Part shown: positions 35,716-48,000 of the stretch, one piece after another
Layout of the letters: each line of letters opens with the position of its first letter
How positions within the stretch are numbered: the first letter of the stretch is position 1
From: Pieris napi
Taxonomy: Eukaryota > Arthropoda > Insecta > Lepidoptera > Pieridae
Assembly (NCBI RefSeq): GCF_905475465.1
Contig: NC_062253.1
Coordinates: 124,001 to 188,000 of the forward strand
Length of the DNA: 64,000 bases
Direction: 5' to 3'
Notes under the pieces: model-generated
What the model saw: the letters and a program-made list of their open reading frames with translations, nothing else
The model's database searches: none
What the model was told of the DNA's origin: nothing
Position numbers and translations under genes: made by a program

Positions 35716-38700
35716 TATTACCATTGTTTAGTTTAGAATAAGAATTTCGAAGCTATGGTAGCTTGGAACATAAATATTTAAAATGTTTTGAGTGGTGGCC
35801 AACCATTATGCACTTTTAGTAGCAAAACTCCTAATGAACGTCACTGTATCTCATTACATTTAACACGTAGTAGTATAAAACCTTCGTAACGGATATCAAT
35901 TTAACTAATGCCATTGTCCAACACGTTCCTGTGATATCTTTAGGGTCTCAGCTATCTTAATCAGAAATTATTTTGTGGACTTTTTTGATGTTTCTTAGCA
36001 AACCATTTCTCAACGGTTGATTTTCATGGTGCAGAGTCCATATAATGATTATCGAGACACGCCTTGGCGTCAGAAGCATTTTTTTTTCTCTTTAAAAAGC
36101 ATTTTTTTGACCTTTAAGTATACTTCAATTGACAAATTGAAAAAATGAGCCAGAACTATTTTTCACGTATTTTTCTATATTTGTTTTGTACTAAGAATGT
36201 TGTAAGTAAATAAAATTTCTACTTTTGTAAAAAAAATCTTTTCTTTTTAGACAGATATTCCCGTATAGCGGAAGTATATTGTCCTAAGTATTTATGTCAT
36301 TTAATTCAGGTTAGTGTGTGTTGATTTCAAATCCATTTTTCACCATTAACATTACGTTTGTTTATTGTTCTTACGTCTACATCTTCAAATTGTTTACCTG
36401 TCAAATACTGAATACTTTTAGTTTTCGTAATCGCTTTATTTAAAAGAAAGTGTGAATTTAATACAAGGCCATCCGTCGTGCCCCATAGACCGGGACGTAA
36501 AATTAATTAAATATTGTACTGAATTTACTGTCCTAACATAACTATGACACCACTAGTTTATTTATTTATTTAGTTATAAGTGCCTAAATTATATGAATGC
36601 TAAAAAATTAAAGACGATATGGCCTTACAATTTGTTTATATATCGCCGCTCATGGGCACTCTTAATGTCAGAAGCTAGCGAGTGCGTTGCCGGCCATTTA
36701 AAGTTTGGTACGTTCAGTCTTCAGTCAGCTACAAGGAAACATCTGGATCGGACAATCTGTTTCCACCGGTTTCTGTCCAGCGCCTCTCGTGTGTGTTTGG
36801 ATTATGACATATACAGAATCAGCCAGAAATAATTCCTTTTCCAGAAATAATAACGAATGCAGTTTTTGGCAATTTAGGGATCTCTTAAATACTCACATAT
36901 TAATTCTTCAGAATTCTAAAAGGTTGTAATGAAACTAATCTGTTTTCTGTATTAGAATGGTACAAACCCGAAACATTTGAACATTCTAACTTTTATAAAT
37001 ATTTTTTTTTATACTTTACTAATAAGTTACTTGGAGCAGTAAGATCGCGGGTAGGTCGGGTATGCCTGGCAGGGTAAAGGAAGGAAAGGCGTAAATATGT
37101 TTACGGAGTTATTATTGTCCTTTTTCTTTCTCTCTTAGCACTCATTGTCCAGCAATTTTAGAGCAGAATTTCATTCTATGCCCTAAGCATTTAAAATCTC
37201 ACTTTACCAAAAAACAAGCTGAGCGAAACATTCCAACTTCTAAAACCACTTCGAATATATTCAGGATGTTTGAGACAATCCCACTCGAAGCTAATAAGGT
37301 ACAAGGTGATGTTTTGTGACTGTGTAGGACAGGACACACATTTATATGTTCAGGGTATTGATTTACAAGTATTACAAATAAAATCAGTACTTTCTTGCAC
37401 TTGGCCTGAGTTGAAAATGTTTTAACCATCATATATACGAGTACCTTTTGTACATCCGAACAATGTCGGTTTTGTAACCTGAACCTAAACTGCGCTAACA
37501 ATGTTGTTCCGGCCGCCAAGAATATATACAACTTCTCAAACTTAGCCACTGGTTCTCACTTGAGGTTGGAGGAACAGTAAATCTTTCTTCTTTCACAGAT
37601 ATTTTGGCTTTCTTACGTTGTTTTCCTTCTCGGCATAAGAAAATTAATTGAGCACATCTCGTATATAAAATTGCATTAGACATAGCCTCTATATGTCAGC
37701 AAGTACTAAGTTAACCACCAATATTGACTTTTTAAATTCAGCCGTTTTAGTTGGGTAGAAACTAGATGCTTAAATGTTAAAGATACCTATATTACTTCGT
37801 ATAATATTTTGGAAACCTATTTATAAATTAAAAATGAAGTTTTTTATAAATGAGCTGTTACTGATTTTGTGTACTTTAAAAGGCATTATAACTGTAATTT
37901 TGTTTTTGATGTATTGTATAAATTTATATTTAAACTAGACACGTCGTGGCCAGAGAAGTAAATAAATAATCACGAAAACAAGCGTGAAAAAGCGTGTCTA
38001 AATAAGGCAAAATAAATTAAATGGTGTTTTTAAATTCTAGCCACTACTTCATTCAATCAGAATATTTGGCGATATTTTGCATTTTAATAGTGTTTAGGAA
38101 ACTATTATATTTCATACTATACTCCATATACACTTTTATTTATATTTTACTTTAGTCAAAATTATAGGGCAAAGGCCCACTTCATATTAGGTGATACCGC
38201 CGCCCTCACACTCAATGCCAAAGGGGAGTGTCTCGCGAGTTCGTTGCCAGCTTTTTAAGGATTGGTACGCTCTTGTGTTGAAGAACGTCTGTCTGGAGAA
38301 GATTTAGTAAGATTAGCAGCAGATATTCTATTATATTTTCAGGTATAGAATTCGCCTTGTTTGTTTAATAACAACATAACACAAGAAATGTCTAAACAGA
38401 TGAATTTAAAATGACTTTAAATTATGATTAGCGCCAACAAGGCCACACATAATGCCTAACCTAAAACAGAGAGGGAAAGAAACAAGTTATATACCATTTA
38501 TAACCAACGAGTGGCCTCGATAGTAGGTGTGGACGGCACAAACATAGTGCTTATATGTTTACAAAGTATTTATTAACGTTCTACAAATATAGAAAGCTAA
38601 ATCAATACAAGTGAATATGTGGATCCCCAAGGATGCTGGTGGACCTCGGAGGTACATTATTCTAGGACACTGATAGTTTCCCATAAGGGAATATTATAAA

Positions 38701-39035
38701 ACGTGTTTTGTATAATGTGTAGTATTATTACTTGATAAAAAAAAAAACATTATTTAAAAAAAATGCATTCACCTTGAGATTGACATATTGTGTAATGCAA
38801 AATGAGTTCACTTCTGAATCATAAAAAGTACGAACGCTCTTAAATGATTAATGTAAAAATATTTAATGATAAACGTTGAATAAAATAGGTGAAAACACAT
38901 TACTTTATAAAAACAGTATAATTAATTGCCTGAGAACATTTGAATAAATATGAATAAGAAATGTAATTGTTTCTGCTTTTGAAAATTATAAATAGTGAGC
39001 ATTTAGTTTTAATGATACATGCTTGTTTTGTGAAT
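35716..39035. other. Intergenic between the protease homologue and gene E
   Basis: No gene is recognised. LINE-tail pieces lie at about 36645-36730 (ggcactcttaatgtcagaag, cgttgccggcc) and 38160-38310 (ccgccgccctcacactcaat, gttgccagctttttaagga). A minus-strand frame at 37549-37199 (116 codons, hydrophobic) is open but matches nothing I know and could be chance. The rest is AT-rich. Confidence 0.45.
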
Positions 39036-42000
39036 ATGTTTTTTAAATTTAATGGCGGACATACCCTATGGCAGTGGCTGTTTGGAATTATTGGTAAATA
39101 TGTCAATCGCTTGTGACCTTCTCAATTTGCGCATAGATAAACCAAATTAATATTTTCAATTTGTTTTTTATTTAAATAAAAGATAAAGCACTATATATGT
39201 TTAATATTTATGGCGGAATAATGAAATATGTAACTAAACAACTACAATATGTTTAAAAAAGATTTAGTTCCTGATTTAATTAAGAGAGTAACTTTCCAGT
39301 TATATTCTGTAACTGTTGTCTTTCGACCAGAGGCAAGCGTTTTACTTAATTTGTGTTTAAGTATTGTTTAGTTATTTTCGTAGTATATTTTTTAATTATA
39401 GACTTATAAAATAGAAACACGAAGTAAAATGTATCTGCTGTCAAGTAAAATAAAAATTCGGCGCATATAGTCCGAACTCCAAAGTTAAATTTAAATTAGT
39501 TATTATTCAAATAATAACTAATTTAATAAATTAAAATAAATATAATAAAAAAATAAATAAATATAATAAAGTTAAATTATTTTTTTATTTTGTAAACAAA
39601 TACGTAACTTACAAACAAAATAAAGATTTATCGCCTAACTATTAAATTTATATAAAATAACAAAGCTTAGAAAGAGTTTATTTTTATAATTACTACTTTT
39701 CAGGATCGTTGGGATACCTTCTCTACGGCCTAGAGGCAGCCTGGCTGTCTCCAATGACAAAGTACCTACAATCCACTGAATCCCCCTTGGGATATCCCCT
39801 TTCCAAGTACGCCATATCCTGGATCGGTAGTATTAACTGCTTCGCATCAGCGTTTTTCGTCATACCGTTCTCCTACTCTGCTGATAAATTCGGCAGAAAA
39901 TGGATTGTGATTGCTACTGTTACTCCAAGCATAGTAAGAGTGTCTCATTTATGGTTAAATAATGTTTATTTATCTTACAACTTAAATTTTTTTATACAAA
40001 GAAATATTAATAAATCAGTGGCACTACAACTTTTTTCGGTATGGGACTCAGATTATTGAATCTGTTTCATGATCATTTGTCAATCTAATAGGCAAATAGG
40101 TGATCAAACACACGCCGTCGACTATTCGGTTCTAAGACAAGCCGATTTTCTCACGATGTTGTGATGTTCCTTCACCATTCGAGCGAATGTTAAATGCGCA
40201 CATAGAAAGAAATTCTATTAGTGCACAGCCGGGGATCGAAACTACGATGTTAGGGTTGAGAGTCACTGAAGCCTAGTGGCTGGTATATAAATGTAAGGGA
40301 GTAGTCTCCCATACATATAAAGCTTACAACGAAACAACAACAATGACTAATAAATAGAAGTTATTTAACAAATAATACACAAATCTATAATTTCTTGTCA
40401 GTCACTTCAATAATTGCGCTCCCTCAAACGTAGTTTGTACGAATTTTTGTCAAGGCAATGTAGCTTGCTCACCTATTAACCCGACTCCTAATGTTTTTTT
40501 ATTTTTATTTTTGGAATAATCAGATTATTATATATAGCATTTATAATGCAGCAGCGCCTTACTGAATTTTTGCTTATTTACTAACCGTTTATTTCAGATT
40601 TCCATACTTCTGAGACTTTTTGTACGAAGCCTAATAGTGTTGCTTGTAGCGCGGGCCCTCGTCGGCATAGCGGGTGCCGGCATCTTTGTTGTGATACCGA
40701 TATATGTGCGTGAATTGTGCCAGACTAATTTAATAGGTATTTTTTTTTCTTACAATTAAATTCACGAAAGAGAGTGATTTACATCAATCACAATCTATAC
40801 AATAATTGTGGCTAATAAGTTATATATTGATGACTTAATTTTCTACAAAACTAGTTAATAGCTTAAACTAAGGTTGTTCGTTAGCAGTCTTAGTGTAATG
40901 TTTTGACACTATGTTCGCGTGTCCGACCGCTCTAGCAATATTTATAAGCGCATATTTAATTATTATTATGTTCCACAATCCCTTTTCTTTTTAGAACATC
41001 GATCAGTCTTCAGTGAAATGCGATATTCTAGGTAAAAATGTCTCCTTGTGCTTTTCTTTTACCGTCTAGCCTTAATTACACTTGAGAAATAGTGCCTAGG
41101 CGAGGTTGTGAATTGCTTAACCACCCACCCACTTCGTCTGCTTATCCAGCTAGCTATTCCTTCGGTGTTTTAATAACCATGTTTAGTGTTAGTGCTATTA
41201 AGAATTATTGGAAAATACATGGTTGTATAGATGGATACAATATGTATATTAAAATCTATGAAGATTGTCATAAAAAATCTCTTCCAGGTACCATAGGATC
41301 TTTGGGCGCCCTTTTACAAAATATTGGAATTGTTTTAATGTATCTCCTCGGAGCATACTTCAATTATTATACGTTGCTGTGGATCTGTTTAGCTTTTAAC
41401 GTTTTTATGGCGACAATGATGATATTTGCTCCTGAATCACCAGCGTATCTCGTCAAACGTGGCCATATTGATGTGAGTATTATTTATTTAGTTATTAAGT
41501 TTACGACATCATAATATTTAGTACTAAATCTACTAATTATTTTACTAAATCTTCCATCTAAAATGTATGACAATTAAAGTAAACATAAAATTAAAAATAC
41601 AATTAAAACATAAACAAGGTAATATATAATTTGCTTTGAATTTTTGAAGTTAAGAATACTTCGTTAGGCGCGTTATGAAAAATTGATGAGAGTGAAATTT
41701 TACGATGCGCGCGCACCGTTACACAAAATTATTAGTATGAAGTTAGTGGCGTATGCCAACATACGCACACCGTCTATGTTCACTGTGTATTTATATTTAT
41801 AATATTTATCCACAAGCTTTGAGTTTCTACATTTTAAACACCTGTTTTCATTTTGTTTTCATTATGTAAGTGCGAATTTTATATGTGCGTCTGAATTATA
41901 ATCAGAAGTTATTTAAATTGAATATTTATTTTAATATTATTATGTTATTTATTTAATTTTTCAAATGTAAACTGAGCTTTATTGTCTATAATGACTCCTT

Positions 42001-45000
42001 TTCCAATCTTTGATTATTTAATTGTATCTAATTAATTATTTGCATGCAATCAAAAAATATTTTTATTTATACCAAAGAAGTGTAACTTCTTACACGCGTA
42101 CATATTAAGTACACGCACCTTTTTTTTATACTTGTAACTTTATGAAACTTTAATAAAACGTATCCAAGCCAAAATAACGAAGATTGATGAATTTAGATTT
42201 GATGATAATTTTAAGACTTTTGTCTTTTGAGATAAATATTAAGGTACAAAGTAGTATTACAGAAAGTTTTGGCAACTATAGTAGGAGATGATTTAGGACT
42301 GTTCCTACAAAATCATTACATGATTTTTTTTATAATATAACTTCAAAAAAATATTTTGTTTCAATCTTATAATTGAGCTTTATTGATGTATATTTAGTGA
42401 AATATAGTTTTTTTTAATAACATAAATTGGTTTTAAATAAAGAGCAGTGTTGGCCTTATGGCTTCAGCGTGCGACTCTCATACCTGAGGTCATAGGTTCG
42501 ATCCCCGGCTGTGCACCAATTGACTTTCTTTCTATGTGCGCATTTAACATTTGCTCGAACGGTGAAGGAAAACATCGTGAGGAAACCAGCTTGACTTAGA
42601 CCCAAAAATTCGACACCGTGTGTCAGGCACTGGAGGCTGATAACCTACTTGCCTATTAGATTTAAAAATGATCATGAAACAGATTTAGAAATCTGAGGCC
42701 AAAACCTTAAGAGGTTGTAGCGCCACTGATATATTTATTATTTTAAAATAAAGTTCCTGACAATTTTATAAAAGCAAAAACATCATTTACGTACAGTGAC
42801 ATAGCACTTGGAGGAATATTCCTCCTATAACATCTATATACACCTTGCAGTATTCTTTAAAATCCAGAATTAACATTTATTCCCGTTTTAGAAAGCATAT
42901 TCAACTGTAGCGTTTCTCAGAGGAGTTAATGAAAACAATGCCATTGTGAAAAATGAAATAGAACATATACAACGAAAGGAGGAGGAATATAAAAATATAC
43001 CTCGGCTGGGTTATAGGGAAATATGTAAGTATTTATTCACCTAAGCATTGAAATTATACACATAACATGACAAAAATGATTTGGCTCAAAGTCACCAAGG
43101 CTGCCGATTTCAAGCTATAACGATGACTTTTTTATACCGTTGAAAAATGTATATATTAATAAATTATGACAGGATTTATACTTTTTGTTGTATTGCTTTT
43201 TAGTCAATATCGTACAGAAAACCATAAATTCGAAAACGTTTATCCAAGTATGATAAAATAATCAAAACCAAACCAAAGTACTTATATATATTTTTAATTA
43301 ACAAATAAAGTTACTAAAAAATAACAAATAAGTTTACATTAAATTAACCACACTGTATCTGTTAATTTATAAACAACATATAACCATTAATCGAATAATA
43401 ATAGCTATTACTTATAGTTCTTATCTGGTGCGAGCGTTGAAGAAGTATTGCGCACTCCTATGCATCACTGTAAAATTTTCAGCCTATAATATGTATTTGG
43501 AATTACATCAATCCTTATATTATAAAAAGGAAAGATTTGTAACAAATTTACTCCAAATATCCACTGTTCGAATGCTTATTTACCTCACTTTTTGTTGAAT
43601 TGTGCTTACGCTGTTATGGCGGGTCTAAACGGGCCATGTTTTGCTGCAATTGATGGCTGCAACACTGTGGCCGGCAACATTGCAAACAATAGCAGCCACA
43701 CTATGCAATATTGCAGTAATGTCCCGGCCATATAGCCAAACATGTTTTGTAAAGCCACATATGGCCGATGTTGCCACGATGGGTGGCCGGACGATCGCTA
43801 GGCTATCGAATTCACCTGCAATATTGCACAGCCAGTTCTCTTGTTGTTTCAGTCACTCTTTTTGTTATGGCGCGTCTAAACGGGCCATGTTTTGCTGCAA
43901 TTGATGGCTGCACTGTTGGCCACTAATTGTCCGGCCATTAGAAAAATATTTTAATGCAGCTGATGGCCGAACAATCTATGGCTGGGCAATGTGTTGCAAT
44001 ATGTCTGCAATAGTATGGCCCATGATGCAGACTCCTAAACGGGCCACACAAACCGGCAACAATGGCTGACGAAATCACACTGATCGCAGCAGCTTTTATT
44101 GTTTTAAAAAATAAACAGAAAAAGAAGAGATTGTGGATTCGACCTTACCTAAATAGGCGTGAAACCTTAGACAATTTGAGTCTTGAAATAAGCCTGGATA
44201 ATAAATTATTCAAGAAATTTACAAGAATGTCAAAAGGCGACTTTGACTTTCTTTTAAACAAAATTGGACCAAAAATAAAAAGAAATGATACAAACATGAG
44301 AACAGCAATATCTGTTACCACGAGATTGGCGATAACTCTACGGTTTTTGGCAACTGGAGATTCATTTAAAAGTTTGATGTACCTGTTCCGAGTGTCAGAT
44401 GCTTCGATTTCTACTATTATTCCAGAGGTGTGTGCAGCTATTATAGAAGGATTAAAAGAATACATCAAGGTAAGTTGACATAGGTTTATTAAGTTTGCTA
44501 TTATAAATATTATTAATAAGGAGTAATTAGTAATAAAGTAATTATTATGTACTTTTTAAATTTAATAATAAAAGGTTTCTAGTAATAACAATTAGTGGCT
44601 AATCATAGTAAGAAATTTGGTAGTCCTTAAAAATACTAATTTTCAGTTTCATGCATCATTTTGGATAGTAAACGACACAAGTTCTTCATAATTTAATTTT
44701 GACTGTGTTTTATCTGAAACGGCGTTATCTTCAGATTGAGGATTTTGAGGAGGTGGTGTGGATAAATCTGAATATAGACTTTCTGAAGTACCAGCTCGAG
44801 TTCTGTACATTGACATGTCACATTCAAATAGTATTTTCATGATTTTCAATTCAGCCTGCGAACGCGTGTAGTCGTCATATTTACTCATTTTGTTGGCAAC
44901 ATGCTCTCCGAAAGCAGCATATTCGTTTTTTTTTTCGCCAGCATCGCGTATAATATTTTGAGCCTTTTCTAATAGTGGATCTGTAGTCTTGGACCTTTTA

Positions 45001-48000
45001 GTTCGTGGTTTTGGTGTAGTATCGACGGCATCCAAAGAGCCAGTCGTTTCTATTTCTACGAATTCACGTGGGTCAGCATTGATGTCAGTGTGTGTAGTTT
45101 CAGTCGCCTGTGAATACATGAAATTGTTAGTATATCTTTAAACTTTTTCAGAAGCCGTCAGGAGTCACAGAGTGGAAACAAGTTGCAAAAGATTTCAAGG
45201 ATCGTTGGAATTTCCCTCACTGTTTGGGTGCACTAGATGGCAAACACGTCGCAATTACCTGTCCACCGAACAGTGGCAGTCAATATTACAATTATAAGCA
45301 GTTTTATAGCATAGTGCTATTTGCTGTAACAGATGCACGTTACAATTTTCTTTATGTACATGCTGGAGTTCAAGGAAGTATATCTGATGGGGGAGTTTTT
45401 AGACATACAGCTTTTGGGAAAGCACTTCTGCGTCAAACTCTCAACATACCACACCCTGAAACCCTTCCCGGCCGAGAAATGTTAACACCGTATATTTTCC
45501 TGGCAGACGATGCATTTCCCTTAACAGAGAATATTTGCAAGCCCTATACGTTAGATTTGAACATAGGATCTCCAAAACGTGTATGTAACTATAGAATATC
45601 TCGAGCACGCCGTATTGTAGAAAACTCTTTTGGTATCTTGTGTTCAGTTTTCCGTATATTACACACAACTATTGATGTTGAGTTAAAACATGTGCAAGAT
45701 ATAGTTGTGGCTTGTGCACATTTACATAATTTTTTGCGACGAAATACAAGAGCAAGATCTCTGTATTCACCTCCTGGGACCTTTGATAGTGAAGATATTG
45801 ACGTTGGTAGAATAATGCCAGGCTCATGGAGAGATGACGAACAAAGTTTAACAGATTTAAGAATATTGGGAAGGAATGCAACCACAAGAGCAAAAGCAAT
45901 AAGAGACGAATTTATGCATTATTTTATGACAGAGCAGGGGCGAGTAGCATGGCAAGATAAATATTTAGAAGGAACAAGTTCAAGATAACATAACATTCAG
46001 TAACATAACATAGCATTCAGAGGGAAGATTTTTAAGTTATCAATCGATATGATGCATACTTAATACACAGATATGTACATTTTTAATTTCTAAAATACTT
46101 TATTAAAGATACTTACGTTAGAAGTTGCATTTTCACTATCTAATCCTATATTAGCGGAATTTTGTTTTAAGAGAAACGATAGCGCATCGTAAGCAAACCA
46201 CTTTACTGTTTTACCGCCAGCACTACCACTTTTCTTCTTTTTCTCCTCATTATTTGCGTAAGTTCTTAGGCTTCTGAATTTTTTGTAAGCCTCGTTGCTT
46301 GTTATGCCAAACTTTTCAGCGATTTCATTCCATGCATCTTTTTTAGCATTCCTATCTTTGTATATGCCGGTTTTTATATCCCACAACTCAGGGTATAAAT
46401 GTACTTCATTAATGAAATCAGTAATTTTCTCGTTAGACCACGTAGCAGTCATTTTTACGTAGTAGCCTAAATTTTAATAAATATTTAATTTAACGACAAA
46501 TACAGCTGATCGCAAAACACAGAATAAAGCAACAGGCACACTTCACTCAAAGCAAACGTCATGTCGCGTAGAAAAGGATACACTATGCCATAGCAAAGAG
46601 AGTGACTGAAACAACAAGAGAACTGGCTGTGCAATATTGCAGTTGAATTCGATAGCCTAGCGATCGTCCGGCCACCCATCGGGGCAACATCGGCCATATG
46701 TGGCTATACAAAACATGTTTGGCTATATGGCCGGGACATTACTGCAATATTGCAAAGTGTGGCTGCTATTGTTTGCAATGTTGCCGGCCACAGTGTTGCA
46801 GCCATCAATTGCAGAAAAACATGGCCCGTTTAGACGCGCCATTATGGCATAGTTTATCCTTTTCTACGCGACATGACGTTTGCTTTGAGTGAAGTGTGCC
46901 TGTTGCTTTATTCTGTGTTTTGCGATCAGCTGTATTTGACGTTAGATTACTACGTAAAAATGACTACTTTTGACATTCTAGTTCTTGAATAATTTATTAT
47001 CAAGACTTATTTCTAGACTCAAATTATCTACAGTTTCACGCCTATTTAAGTAAGGTCGAATCCACAATCTCTTCTTTTTCTGTTTCAAAACAATATAAGC
47101 TGCTGCGACAAGTGTGATTTCGTCAGCCATTGTTGCCGGTTTGTGTAGCCCGTTTAGGAGTCTGCATCATGGGCCATACTATTGCAACACATTGCCCAGC
47201 AACAGATTGTTCGGCCATCAGCTGAATTAAAATATTTTTGTAATGGCCGGGCAATTAGTGGCCAACAGTGCAGCCATCAATTGCAGCAAAACATGGCCCG
47301 TCTAGACGCGCCATTATAGAAAGAGCCAGTCATCTAAAACTGTTCTGTGTTTTAGGCAAAACTGTGTAAGACTAATATAACAGACATGAAAATAGTATTT
47401 TTTTCTACCAGATAACTTCTTAATTAGCAATTATTTGTACTGAAATTTGTATAATGGCGCGTCTAAACGGGCCATGTTTTGCTGCAATTGATGGCTGGAC
47501 TGTTGGCAACTAATTGTCCGGCCATTAGAAAAATATTTTAATGCAGCTGATGGCCGAACAATCTATGGCTGGGCAATGTGTTGCAATATGTCTGCAATAG
47601 TATGGCCCATGATGCAGACTACTAAACGGGCTACACAAACCGGCAACAATGGCTGACGAAATCACACTTGTCCCAGCAGCTTATATTGTTTTAAAAAAGA
47701 AACAGAAAAAGAAGAGATTGTGGATTCGACCTTACTTAAATAGGCGTGAAACTGTAGACAATTTGAGTCTAGAAATAAGTCTTGATAATAAATTACTCAA
47801 GAACTAGAATGTCAAAAGCAGTAATTTTTACATAGTAATCTAACGTCAAATACAGCTGATCGCAAAACACAATATAGCAACAGGCACACTTCACTCATAG
47901 CAAACGTCATGTCGCGTAGAAAAGGATACACTGTGCCATAACAAAGAGAGTGACTGAAATAGCAATAGAACTGGCTGTGCAATATTGCAGTTGAATTCGA

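Larger units (their letters stand above)
43868..46841 (+). mobile_element. Autonomous PIF/Harbinger transposon, apparently intact
   Basis: A 2974-bp element with ends tggcgcgtctaaacgggcc and near-exact inverse, flanked by TTA at 43865-43867 and 46842-46844. It carries two open genes: a DDE transposase on the plus strand (44062-45988) and a MADF-domain protein on the minus strand (46452-44649). Their exons interlock. Subterminal regions are rich in gcaatattgca, ttgcaatgttgcc and related short inverse units. No stop or frameshift is visible in either gene, so it may be recently active. Confidence 0.9.
43617..47313. mobile_element. Non-autonomous PIF/Harbinger element, split by a nested insertion
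   Basis: The outer element begins tggcgggtctaaacgggcc at 43617 and ends with the inverse (ggcccgtctagacgcgcca) at 47313, flanked by TTA at 43614-43616 and 47314-47316, the target duplication expected for Harbinger. Its own parts are 43617-43867 and 46845-47313. It lacks intact genes: the MADF start (tacgtaaaaatgactac) is joined directly to the reversed transposase N-terminus (ttttgacattctagttcttg). The autonomous relative is inserted at TTA 43865-43867. Confidence 0.9.

Noticed and set aside
37199..37549. 116-codon minus-strand frame as a membrane protein
   Set aside because: Hydrophobic but without any family pattern; AT-rich sequence often gives such frames by chance.
42447..42520. Possible tRNA gene
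   Set aside because: A- and B-box-like blocks are present, but the sequence belongs to a SINE family and does not fold as a complete tRNA.
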